Assembly (NCBI RefSeq): GCF_005405925.1
Contig: NZ_BJHV01000001.1
Span: forward strand, 7,130,001-7,194,000
Reading direction: 5' to 3'
Length of the DNA stretch: 64,000 nt
From: Streptomyces antimycoticus
Lineage (GTDB): Bacteria > Actinomycetota > Actinomycetes > Streptomycetales > Streptomycetaceae
Part shown: one piece after another, positions 10,262 to 17,575 of the stretch
How the letters are laid out: the number at the start of each line of letters is the position of its first letter
Numbering within the stretch: the first letter of the stretch is position 1
The notes under the pieces: model-generated
Seen by the model: the letters and a program-made list of their open reading frames with translations, nothing else
Told to the model about the DNA's origin: nothing
The model's database searches: none
Program-made: the position numbers and the translations under genes

Positions 10262-11863
10262 GTGAGCACTGCTTCCACTGGTAAACCTGTCGTACTCATC
10301 GCCGAAGAGCTCTCTCCGGCGACGGTCGACGCCCTGGGCCCGGACTTCGAGATCCGGCACTGCAACGGGGCCGACCGAGCCGAGCTCCTTCCCGCCATCG
10401 CCGGTGTGGACGCGATCCTCGTCCGCAGCGCGACCAAGGTCGACGCCGAGGCCATCGCCGCGGCGAAGAAGCTGAAGGTGGTCGCTCGGGCGGGCGTCGG
10501 CCTGGACAATGTGGACGTCTCGGCCGCCACCAAGGCCGGCGTCATGGTCGTCAACGCGCCGACGTCCAACATCGTCACCGCCGCCGAGCTCGCCTGCGGT
10601 CTGCTGGTGGCCACGGCCCGCAACATCCCGCAGGCCAGCGCCGCGCTGAAGAACGGCGAGTGGAAGCGCAGCAAGTACACCGGTGTGGAGCTGAGCGAGA
10701 AGACCCTCGGCGTCGTCGGCCTCGGCCGCATCGGCGTCCTGGTGGCCCAGCGGATGTCCGCCTTCGGCATGAAGGTCGTCGCGTACGACCCGTATGTGCA
10801 GCCCGCACGGGCCGCGCAGATGGGCGTGAAGCTGCTCTCGCTGGACGAGCTGCTCGAGGTCTCCGACTTCATCTCCGTCCACCTCCCCAAGACCCCCGAG
10901 ACGGTCGGCCTGATCGGCGACGAGGCGCTGCACAAGGTCAAGCCGGAGGTCCGGATCGTCAACGCCGCGCGCGGCGGGATCGTGGACGAGGTGGCGCTGG
11001 CCGCCGCCCTCAAGGAGGGCCGGGTGGCCGGGGCCGGGCTGGACGTCTTCTCCCAGGAGCCGTGCACCGAGTCCCCGCTGTTCGAGTTCGACAATGTGGT
11101 GGTCACCCCGCACCTGGGCGCCTCCACCGGTGAGGCCCAGGAGAAGGCGGGCATCGCGGTCGCCCGCTCGGTGCGGCTGGCGCTGGCCGGCGAGCTGGTC
11201 CCGGACGCGGTGAACGTCCAGGGTGGCGTCATCGCCGAGGACGTGCGCCCCGGGCTGCCGCTGGCCGAGAAGCTGGGGCGGATCTTCACCGCGCTCGCGG
11301 GCGAGGTCGCGGTCCGCCTCGACGTCGAGGTGTACGGCGAGATCACCCAGCACGACGTCAAGGTGCTGGAGCTGTCGGCGCTCAAGGGTGTCTTCGAGGA
11401 CATCGTCGACGAGACCGTGTCGTATGTGAACGCCCCGCTGTTCGCGCAGGAGCGCGGTGTCGAGGTGCGGCTGACCACCAGCTCGGAGTCGAGCGAGCAC
11501 CGCAATGTGGTGACCGTGCGCGGCACCCTGTCGGATGGCGAGGAGGTCTCGATCTCCGGCACGCTGGCCGGTCCCAAGCACCAGCAGAAGATCGTCGCGG
11601 TCGGGGAGTACGACGTGGATCTGGCGCTCGCCGACCACATGGCCTTCCTCCGCTACACCGACCGCCCGGGTGTGGTCGGCACGCTCGGCCGGATCCTGGG
11701 CGAGGCGGGTATCAACATCGCCGGGATGCAGGTCTCCCGGGCGGCGGCGGGCGGTGCCGCGCTGGTGGCGCTCACGGTGGACGACACCATTCCGCAGCCG
11801 GTGCTCACCGAGATCGCCGAGGAGATCGGCGCCTCCTCGGCCCGCTCGGTCAATCTGGTCTGA
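10262..11863 (+). CDS. serA: D-3-phosphoglycerate dehydrogenase
   Basis: The enzyme oxidises 3-phosphoglycerate, committing carbon to serine. The 533-aa long-form actinobacterial type has the substrate domain (1-100), the NAD domain with GVVGLGRIGVLVAQ (about 150), NAARGGIVDEVAL and VTPHLGAST (catalytic His about 283), an intervening domain (about 320-450), and a C-terminal ACT domain (FLRYTDRPGVVGTLGRILGEAGINIAGM) for serine feedback. The GTG at 10262 is preferred over GTG 10244 because TGAGGA lies 11 bases upstream of it and it starts at STASTGKPVVLIAEE. It stands alone between two terminators, 272 bp after ilvC. Confidence 0.96.
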   Translation: MSTASTGKPVVLIAEELSPATVDALGPDFEIRHCNGADRAELLPAIAGVDAILVRSATKVDAEAIAAAKKLKVVARAGVGLDNVDVSAATKAGVMVVNAPTSNIVTAAELACGLLVATARNIPQASAALKNGEWKRSKYTGVELSEKTLGVVGLGRIGVLVAQRMSAFGMKVVAYDPYVQPARAAQMGVKLLSLDELLEVSDFISVHLPKTPETVGLIGDEALHKVKPEVRIVNAARGGIVDEVALAAALKEGRVAGAGLDVFSQEPCTESPLFEFDNVVVTPHLGASTGEAQEKAGIAVARSVRLALAGELVPDAVNVQGGVIAEDVRPGLPLAEKLGRIFTALAGEVAVRLDVEVYGEITQHDVKVLELSALKGVFEDIVDETVSYVNAPLFAQERGVEVRLTTSSESSEHRNVVTVRGTLSDGEEVSISGTLAGPKHQQKIVAVGEYDVDLALADHMAFLRYTDRPGVVGTLGRILGEAGINIAGMQVSRAAAGGAALVALTVDDTIPQPVLTEIAEEIGASSARSVNLV

Positions 11864-11882
11864 GCCGCATAGGCAGTCACCC

Positions 11883-11924
11883 ATCTGGGCCCGGTCCCCG
11901 CTTCGGCGGGGGCCGGGCCCAGAT
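11883..11924 (+). terminator. terminator after serA
   Basis: A long inverted repeat has arms ATCTGGGCCCGG and CCGGGCCCAGAT, extended by CCCCGC/GCGGGG around a TTCG loop. It begins 20 bases after the serA stop. Confidence 0.8.
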
Positions 11925-11983
11925 CGTTGTGCGGCCCTGGCAGCAGGGCCTGCCGGAGGGTTCCGGATCTTTTTCATCGCGTG

Positions 11984-12012
11984 TTGAATAATGCGGGTCG
12001 GCTCGCTACGCT
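11984..12012 (+). promoter_or_regulatory. promoter of the TetR/exporter unit
   Basis: TTGAAT at 11984-11989 and TACGCT at 12007-12012 are separated by exactly 17 bp. The 31-bp palindrome starts four bases downstream, so a bound repressor would sit on the transcription start. Confidence 0.6.
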
Positions 12013-12015
12013 CAC

Positions 12016-12046
12016 AGCTATGTGGAGAAAATTTCTCCACATAGCT
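12016..12046. promoter_or_regulatory. TetR operator palindrome
   Basis: The arms AGCTATGTGGAGAAA (12016-12030) and TTTCTCCACATAGCT (12032-12046) are perfect 15-base inverted repeats around a single A. The site overlaps the predicted start point and precedes the tetR start codon. Autorepression by the adjacent TetR protein is inferred. AT-rich perfect symmetry of this length is rare in this genome. Confidence 0.75.
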
Positions 12047-12072
12047 TTCGTATGCGCTGTCAGGAGAACCCC

Positions 12073-12834
12073 GTGTCCGCAGACACCGACGCCGACGCCC
12101 TTGCCGACGTCCCGCCCATGCGCGCCGACGCGCGACGCAACCGGGAGCAGATCCTGCGCGCCGCCCGCGAGGTCTTCGCCGATCAGGGGCCCGATGCCCC
12201 GCTGGATGAGATAGCCCGGCGCGCCGGGGTCGGCATCGCGACCCTCTACCGCCGGTTTCCGCACCGCGACGATCTCCACCGAGGGGTCGCCATCGAGGTG
12301 CTGAGCGCGCTGGTCGAAGCCGGGAGCCGGGCCGCCGCCGAGGAGGACGACGCCCATCTCGCGCTGCGCCGCTTTATGCACGCCGCCCTCGATCTCAAGA
12401 TCGGCTCGGTGATGCCGGCGCTGCTGGGCCGTTTCACCGTCGCCGAGATCCTCGACGGCGTCCCCGGCGATGTCGTCGACCCGATCGACGCGCTGCTTCT
12501 GCGCGCCCAGGCCGAGGGGCTGATCCGGCTCGATGTCGTCTTCGGCGACATCACGATGATGATCATGCGGCTGTCGCGGCCGCTGCCCGGCGGTGGCCGG
12601 TTCGCCGCCGATGACGCCCTCGCCCATCGCCAACTGGATGTCTATATCGACGGGTTGCGCCCCACCGGCTCCCCGCGGCCCACCACCCCGCTCGGCGGCC
12701 CGGCCGTCGATGCCGCGGCGTTCAAGCTCCTCCGGGAGCGAGTGATCGACGACGCCCGCGAAGCCCACTCCGACGCCCGCGTCGCCCGCCCCGAAGCCCG
12801 CGCCGACCACTCCGGCGACTCCGACGCCGACTGA
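12073..12834 (+). CDS. TetR family transcriptional regulator
   Basis: The 253-aa regulator has an N-terminal HTH: RADARRNREQILRAAREVFAD, then DEIARRAGVGIATLYRRFPHRDDL (about residues 45-70). The C-terminal ligand domain is unremarkable; the last 40 residues are charged and Asp/Arg/Ala-rich. GTG 12073 follows AGGAGA by five to six bases and begins SADTDADALADVPP. An upstream in-frame GTG at 12022 lies inside the operator palindrome and is rejected. It is cotranscribed (44-bp gap) with a DHA2-family exporter, so drug-responsive derepression of that pump is the likely role. The ligand is unknown. Confidence 0.88.
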   Translation: MSADTDADALADVPPMRADARRNREQILRAAREVFADQGPDAPLDEIARRAGVGIATLYRRFPHRDDLHRGVAIEVLSALVEAGSRAAAEEDDAHLALRRFMHAALDLKIGSVMPALLGRFTVAEILDGVPGDVVDPIDALLLRAQAEGLIRLDVVFGDITMMIMRLSRPLPGGGRFAADDALAHRQLDVYIDGLRPTGSPRPTTPLGGPAVDAAAFKLLRERVIDDAREAHSDARVARPEARADHSGDSDAD

Positions 12835-12878
12835 TCTCCCGCTCCGTTCGCCTTCCGCACGACCAGAAAGGCATGGTC

Positions 12879-14369
12879 ATGTCCCAGCCCTCAAAGACGC
12901 CACCCGAGGCGAACCCCCGGCGCTGGCTCGCACTCGTCTTCATCGGCCTGGCCCAGCTGATGATCGTCCTCGACATCACCGTCGTGAACATCGCCCTGCC
13001 GTCGGCCCAGAAGGACCTCGGCATCTCCGACGGCGACCGGCAGTGGGTCATCACCGCCTACACCCTGGCGTTCGGCAGTCTGCTGCTGCTCGGCGGCCGG
13101 ATCGCGGACTACACCGGCCGTAAGCGCACCTTCCTCATCGGCCTGCTGGGGTTCGCCGGGGCCTCCGCGCTCGGCGGCGCCGCCTCCGGGTTCGAGACGC
13201 TGCTCTCGGCCCGCGCCCTGCAGGGCGCGTTCGCCGCGCTGCTCGCCCCCTCGGCGCTGTCGCTGCTCGCGGTGAACTTCACCGAACCCCGTGAACGCGC
13301 CAAGGCGTTCGGCATCTTCGGCGCGATCGCGGCGGGCGGCGGTGCGATCGGGCTGGTCGTCGGCGGACTGCTGACGGAGTACCTGGACTGGCGCTGGTGC
13401 CTGTACGTCAATGTGCCGATCGCCGTCGTCGCCGCCTTCAGCTGGTCCGTGCTGCCCACCGACACCCGCGCCGAGGGCCGGGCCCGCTTCGACATCCCCG
13501 GTGTGCTGCTGGCGGTGTGCGGGCTGGTGGCCGTGGTCTACGGATGCAGCGAGGCCGAGTCCGAGGGCTGGGACTCCCGGCTGGTGACCGGGCTGCTCAT
13601 CGTGGGCGCGGTGCTGCTCCTCGCCTTCGTCCTGGTGGAGCGGAGCGTGGCGCGGCCGCTGCTGCCGCCGCGCGTGGTGGCGGACCGCACCCGTGGCAGC
13701 GCCTATCTGGCGGTCGGCCTCTCGGTGGTCGGCATGTTCGCGATGTTCCTCTTCCTCACGTACTACATGCAGCTCGTCAAGGGGTACTCGGCGCTGCTCA
13801 CCGGTGTGGCGTTCCTGCCCATGACCGGGGCGGTGCTGGTCGGCGCGGGCGGCGTCGCCTCCCGCCTCATCCCCAAGGTGCCGCCGCGCCTGCTGGTGGC
13901 GCCCGGTCTGCTGATCGCGGCCACCGGTGTCGCGCTGCTGGTGCCCCTGGACGTCGACAGCTCGTACGCGGCGGGGGTGCTGCCCGCCGAGCTCCTGGTC
14001 GGCTTCGGCATGGGCCTGGTGATGGCGCCCTCGATGAACTACGCGACCCATGGCGTGGGGGAGGGGGACGCGGGCGTCGCCTCCGCCACCGTCAACACCG
14101 CCCAGCAGATCGGCGGTTCGATCGGCACGGCGATGCTCAACACCATCGCCACCAGCGCGACGTCCGACTACATGGCCTCGCACGCCGCGCGGATGACACC
14201 GCGGACCGCCAAGGCCGGTCTGGTGGAGGGCTTCTCGCACGCCTTCGTGGTCTCCTCCGCGATTCTCGCGGGCGCCGCGGTGGTCATCGCGCTGCTGATG
14301 AACACCCCGCGCCCGGTACGGGAACCGGGCGCCGAAGGCGCCACCCCGCTCCCCGCGCCCCTGGGCTGA
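12879..14369 (+). CDS. MFS transporter, DHA2 (14-TM) drug exporter family
   Basis: This 496-aa integral membrane protein is a proton-coupled exporter of the EmrB/QacA type. The first helix carries LAQLMIVLDITVVNIALPSAQ (motif D1, VLDxTVVNVALP). The loop after helix 2 has LLLLGGRIADYTGRKRTF (motif A), and RALQGAFAALLAPSALSLL is motif C-like. Hydrophobic segments continue to the end (VVSSAILAGAAVVIALLM). ATG 12879 is seven bases after AGAAAGG; ATG 12873 would be too close. Cotranscription with the upstream TetR gene marks it as the regulated pump. Substrates cannot be predicted. Confidence 0.9.
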   Translation: MSQPSKTPPEANPRRWLALVFIGLAQLMIVLDITVVNIALPSAQKDLGISDGDRQWVITAYTLAFGSLLLLGGRIADYTGRKRTFLIGLLGFAGASALGGAASGFETLLSARALQGAFAALLAPSALSLLAVNFTEPRERAKAFGIFGAIAAGGGAIGLVVGGLLTEYLDWRWCLYVNVPIAVVAAFSWSVLPTDTRAEGRARFDIPGVLLAVCGLVAVVYGCSEAESEGWDSRLVTGLLIVGAVLLLAFVLVERSVARPLLPPRVVADRTRGSAYLAVGLSVVGMFAMFLFLTYYMQLVKGYSALLTGVAFLPMTGAVLVGAGGVASRLIPKVPPRLLVAPGLLIAATGVALLVPLDVDSSYAAGVLPAELLVGFGMGLVMAPSMNYATHGVGEGDAGVASATVNTAQQIGGSIGTAMLNTIATSATSDYMASHAARMTPRTAKAGLVEGFSHAFVVSSAILAGAAVVIALLMNTPRPVREPGAEGATPLPAPLG

Positions 14370-14383
14370 CGGCGCCTCGCCTC

Positions 14384-14423
14384 CCGCAGGCCCTTCGCTC
14401 CCCCCGGAGCGGAGGGCCTGCGG
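14384..14423. terminator. terminator between exporter and peroxiredoxin-like gene
   Basis: The arms CCGCAGGCCCTT-CGCTCC and GGAGCG-GAGGGCCTGCGG form a near-perfect 17-18 bp stem between the convergent genes ending at 14369 and 14434. It can serve both strands. Confidence 0.7.
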
Positions 14424-14433
14424 CGGTGGTGGA

Positions 14434-15003
14434 TCAGGGGGCCGGGTCGGGGCGCGGGGCGCGGGCGGCCAGCGCCAGCAGCTCGTCCACCGACCACTGG
14501 TCATAGGCGTGTGCGCCGTGTTTGGCGGCGATGACGCGGCCGTCCCCGCCGATCAGGAAGTCGGCGGGCAGCCCCAGCCTGCCCCCGGGCTGGCTGGGCG
14601 CGGGGAGCTTCTCCCGTCCCCGGATCACCGCCCACACACCGGTCAGCAGCGCCCGCGCGATCGGCCCCCAGGCGCGCGGGCTGAGCAGGGCCCTGGGTGC
14701 CTGCTCCACCCCGAACTCCCGGTAGAGCCGCTTCCCGGGGTCGGCGACCACGGCGAACGGCAGCTCGTCCGTATGCTCGCGCAGCTCCTCGGCGGGGGAG
14801 TGGAAGACCACCACCTCCCGCACTCCGGCCGCCTCGATCTCCTGATGGCGCCGCACGATCGACCGCAGATGGAGATTGCAGACGGGGCATCCGGCGAAGC
14901 GCCGGAACTGAAGGTGGATCAGCCGGCCGGAGTCGGGAACGGCGACGTCCGGGCCGGTCACGGGGGTGAGGGTGCGGGCTGCGACGACGGAATCGGGCTC
15001 CAT
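14434..15003 (-). CDS. peroxiredoxin-like / thioredoxin-fold protein
   Basis: The 189-aa protein has the AhpC/TSA-like fold of the peroxiredoxin-like 2 group. LIHLQFRRFAGCPVCNLHLRSI places a CPVC redox pair at the first helix after beta-1, and ELPFAVVADPGKRLYREFGVEQ is the typical peroxiredoxin middle strand. ADFLIGGDGRVIAAKHG is the C-terminal thioredoxin-fold hairpin. No signal peptide is visible. A role in peroxide or thiol redox is inferred from the family only. It is divergent from a TetR-type gene across a 40-bp perfect palindrome, which strongly suggests repression by that regulator. Confidence 0.82.
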   Translation of the reverse strand: MEPDSVVAARTLTPVTGPDVAVPDSGRLIHLQFRRFAGCPVCNLHLRSIVRRHQEIEAAGVREVVVFHSPAEELREHTDELPFAVVADPGKRLYREFGVEQAPRALLSPRAWGPIARALLTGVWAVIRGREKLPAPSQPGGRLGLPADFLIGGDGRVIAAKHGAHAYDQWSVDELLALAARAPRPDPAP

Positions 15004-15020
15004 GGGAGCCCCCTTTCGTG

Positions 15021-15064
15021 AGCGTACGGCATACGCCTACCAGCGTAGGCGTATGCCGTACGCT
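15021..15064. promoter_or_regulatory. perfect 20-bp inverted repeat, TetR operator
   Basis: The arms AGCGTACGGCATACGCCTAC (15021-15040) and GTAGGCGTATGCCGTACGCT (15045-15064) are exact inverted repeats around CAGC. The element fills most of the 71-bp divergent gap between the peroxiredoxin-like and TetR genes, so one regulator can control both directions. The GCATACG core fits a TetR dimer site. Confidence 0.8.
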
Positions 15065-15074
15065 GTCAACCGCC

Positions 15075-15688
15075 ATGCCACGTCCCCGCTCCCTCACCCC
15101 CGATCAGCTCGCCTCGGCCGCCCTCGCCGTCCTCGACCGCGAGGGGCTCGCCGGGCTCTCGATGCGTGCCGTCGCCAAGGAACTCGGGATGAGCACGATG
15201 GCGCTCTATCGCTATGTCGACGATCGCGAGGAGCTCGAAGGGCTGGTGGTCGAGCGCGTCCTCAGCGCCGTCGACACCACGCCGCCGGAGCCCGGGGCCC
15301 CCTGGGACGACCGGCTCCGGATCATGGTCGGGCGGCTGCGCGACACGATCATCGCCCACCCCGCGGTCCTCCCGCTGACCCTCACCCACCGGCACCGTTC
15401 CCCCAGCGGACTGCGCTGGTCGGAGACGGCGCTGGCGATCCTCACCGAGGCGGGCCTGGACGGCGAACGGCGGGTCCTCGCGCTGCGTGCCCTGCTCGGC
15501 TATGTGATCGGGGCGATCCAGCTCGAACACCTCGGGCCGCTGTCCGGGGCGGGCACGGTCACGATCGCCGAGCTGCCGTCCGACGCGTTCCCGTACATGG
15601 CCGAAACGGCGCGCCAGGCGCGGAGCGTGGGGGTGGAGCGGGAGTTCTTCGGGGGCTGGAGGTATTCCTGCGCGGGCTGGGCGGCTAG
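15075..15688 (+). pseudogene. TetR family regulator with C-terminal frameshift
   Basis: From ATG 15075 the protein starts PRPRSLTPDQLASAALAVLD and has a normal HTH (GLSMRAVAKELGMSTMALYRYVDDREELE, about residues 28-56) and a TetR_C-type ligand domain. At the G5 run 15651-15655 the reading frame leaves the expected one. With one more G it would continue GGLEVFLRGLGG and stop at 15688, a typical end (about 204 aa). As sequenced, the frame stays open through the intergenic region into the next gene, up to 16382. This is either a sequencing or assembly error in a homopolymer or a recent mutation. The DNA-binding domain is intact. It is divergent from the peroxiredoxin-like gene over a perfect operator. 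Confidence 0.75.
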
Positions 15689-15797
15689 TCGGCACGGGTC
15701 AACGCTGGGAGCCGCCCCACTCGTGTGGGTGGCGTCTTCGGCGTTCCTGCCCGCTACCCTTGGTCACGCGGCCAGAATCCCGTCCATGGGAGGAACC

Positions 15798-16382
15798 ATG
15801 ACTGCTGAACCGCTTCCGGCCTGGGCTTTTCCGCCCCCGGGCGGATTCACTGCAGATGATCTTGACCGCATGCCGGAGCTCCCGCCGCACACTGAGCTGA
15901 TCGACGGGAGCCTCGTCTTCGTGAGCCCGCAGAAGTATTTTCATTCGCTGGCCATGTACTTGCTGGAGAAGGGGCTCCGGGCCTCGGTGCCCGAGTCGCT
16001 CCGGGTCTGTCGCGAGATGACCATTGCCCTCGACAAGCGCAACCGCCCCGAGCCCGATATCGCGATCCTGCGCGCCGAGGCGGTGACCACCGAGGCGCAT
16101 GAAACGGGCTTCCAGGCGGCCGACGCCGTGCTCGTGGTGGAGGTCGTCTCGCCGGAGTCGGAGTCACGTGACCGCAAGCGCAAGCCACAGCTCTACGCCG
16201 AGGCGGGAATTCCGCACTTCTGGCTGGTCGAGCACGGTGAGGGTCGCCGTCCGGTCGTCCAGGTTTTCGAGCTCAACACGGTGACGCGCACGTATGTGCC
16301 GACCGGCATTTACCACGAGCGGATCAAGCTTCCGGTCCCGTTCACCATCGACATCGATCTCACCGAGATCGACCACCTGTGA
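15798..16382 (+). CDS. Uma2 family (DUF820) restriction-endonuclease-fold protein
   Basis: The 194-aa protein has the PD-(D/E)xK-like core of Uma2 proteins: ELIDGSLVFVSPQ near the N-terminus, RPEPDIAIL (about residue 85), VLVVEVVSPESESRDRKRKPQLYAEAGIPHFWLVE (about 110-145), and a C-terminal beta region KLPVPFTIDIDL. Streptomyces carry many copies; the biological role is not established. ATG 15798 follows GGGAGGA by three to four bases and gives the usual family start (an aromatic/Pro-rich lead, then DDLDRMPELPPHTELIDG). The upstream TetR frame runs into this gene in phase, but the independent ribosome site supports separate translation. Confidence 0.82.
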   Translation: MTAEPLPAWAFPPPGGFTADDLDRMPELPPHTELIDGSLVFVSPQKYFHSLAMYLLEKGLRASVPESLRVCREMTIALDKRNRPEPDIAILRAEAVTTEAHETGFQAADAVLVVEVVSPESESRDRKRKPQLYAEAGIPHFWLVEHGEGRRPVVQVFELNTVTRTYVPTGIYHERIKLPVPFTIDIDLTEIDHL

Positions 16383-16398
16383 CCGAGGTCGCGTGCGC

Positions 16399-17355
16399 TC
16401 AGCCCGCCAGCTCGTATGCGTAGTCCGGCGAGAAGGTGCCCGCCGCCCCCGCACAGCCGTCCAGTTCGCCCGGCGGCTTGATCCATAGATAGGCGTCGAT
16501 GGCCGGATCGCCGGTGTTCGCCGTCGGGTTCTCGCCGACCTTGCGGCCGTGGGGGTCGCACCAGGTGTTGTCGGGGGCGGGGCCGTTGCCGTTGCGGCTG
16601 GTGTCGATGACGGCGGTGAGCCCCGAGGAGGTGCCGAGCTGGGCGAGCACGCTCTTGGTGAAGGCCACCTCGTCGGCGGTGCGGCGGAAGTTGGAGACAT
16701 TGCTGTAGATGCCGTCGCCGCTGGTCAGCACCCCGGCCGAGCGAAGCCGCGACGCCTGGACGGCGGCGCTGTTCCAGGCCGAGTGCCCGGCGTCGAAGTA
16801 CACCCGGGCGTTGGGGTTCGCACCGTGGATGGCGGTCGCCGCGCGGCCCAGTGAGGCATAACGGCCGCTCAGCTCGGAGGGGGAGAGGCAGCTGATGAGC
16901 GCGATCGAGTCGGGTTCGAGGATGACGATCGCGGGCCCGCTGCCCAGCCCGGCGGCGAAGGCGCGCACCCATGCGTCATAGCTCGCGAGATCCGGCGCAC
17001 CGCCCGCCGAGGCCCCGCCGCAGTCGCGGTTGGGGATCTGATACGTCACCAGGACAGGGGTCTCGCCCTTGGCGGACGCGGCGGAGGTGACCTTGCGGAC
17101 GTCCGCGGTGACGGTGCCGGGGGAGTACCGGGAGAACCACAGGGCCTGCGGCTGACTGGCGATCCGCGAGGCGATGCGCGGCTGGCGGGAGTCGTCCGGA
17201 TGGGCGGCGACCCACTTGTTGACGAGCGAGTCGGGGTCGTTGAAGAACCTTGTGGCGCCCGGCAGTTCGCCCGCGACGGCCCGCGGTGTGTGGGCCGCGC
17301 CGATCAGGAAGGCGACGGCGAGCCCGGCCGCCGCTAACGCTCTGGTGATGCGCAC
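16399..17355 (-). CDS. secreted glycoside hydrolase family 6 (cellulase type)
   Basis: The 318-aa precursor has a Sec signal peptide (MRITRALAAAGLAVAFLIGAA, cleavage near ...HTPRAVAG). The GH6 catalytic domain shows FSRYSPGTVTADVRKV, VLVTYQIPNRDCGGASAGG (with the conserved Asp of YxxPxRDC), the catalytic-acid motif VILEPDSIALISC, DAGHSAWN, GDGIYSNVSNF, and the C-terminal loop WIKPPGELDGC. Four or more Cys can form the family disulfides. GH6 enzymes hydrolyse beta-1,4-glucan with inversion. No carbohydrate-binding module is attached. The 14-bp CebR-type palindrome common upstream of streptomycete cellulase genes was not seen in the 220 bp upstream. Confidence 0.9.
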   Translation of the reverse strand: MRITRALAAAGLAVAFLIGAAHTPRAVAGELPGATRFFNDPDSLVNKWVAAHPDDSRQPRIASRIASQPQALWFSRYSPGTVTADVRKVTSAASAKGETPVLVTYQIPNRDCGGASAGGAPDLASYDAWVRAFAAGLGSGPAIVILEPDSIALISCLSPSELSGRYASLGRAATAIHGANPNARVYFDAGHSAWNSAAVQASRLRSAGVLTSGDGIYSNVSNFRRTADEVAFTKSVLAQLGTSSGLTAVIDTSRNGNGPAPDNTWCDPHGRKVGENPTANTGDPAIDAYLWIKPPGELDGCAGAAGTFSPDYAYELAG

Positions 17356-17526
17356 GGTGCGTCACTCCTCTCGCGTGGGGCTGCTCAGCCCTCGGGGCGG
17401 CCGTGTCGTCCGGCCGCCGTCCTCTGGTTGCCACCGGGCGGGAGATGGTTGCCGTCGGTTCGATACGGATTCGACGCGTACGGCCGTCACGCGCCGCGCG
17501 TAACGGTCAACTCGCCTCGCGCGGAA

Positions 17527-17566
17527 CGCCGGAGGGGACCCCACCTCGGCGAGGTTCCCTCCGGCG
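17527..17566 (-). terminator. terminator downstream of the DHA2 exporter
   Basis: CGCCGGAGGG at 17527-17536 pairs with CCCTCCGGCG at 17557-17566. It starts ten bases past the exporter stop codon on the minus strand and separates it from the GH6 gene. Confidence 0.65.
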
Positions 17567-17575
17567 GGCCACGGC

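Noticed and set aside
15018..16382. A single 454-aa TetR-Uma2 fusion protein as a designed gene.
   Set aside because: The TetR end in the +1 frame is natural after one inserted G, and the Uma2 part has its own ribosome site and start. The GTG at 15018 also lies just before the operator palindrome.
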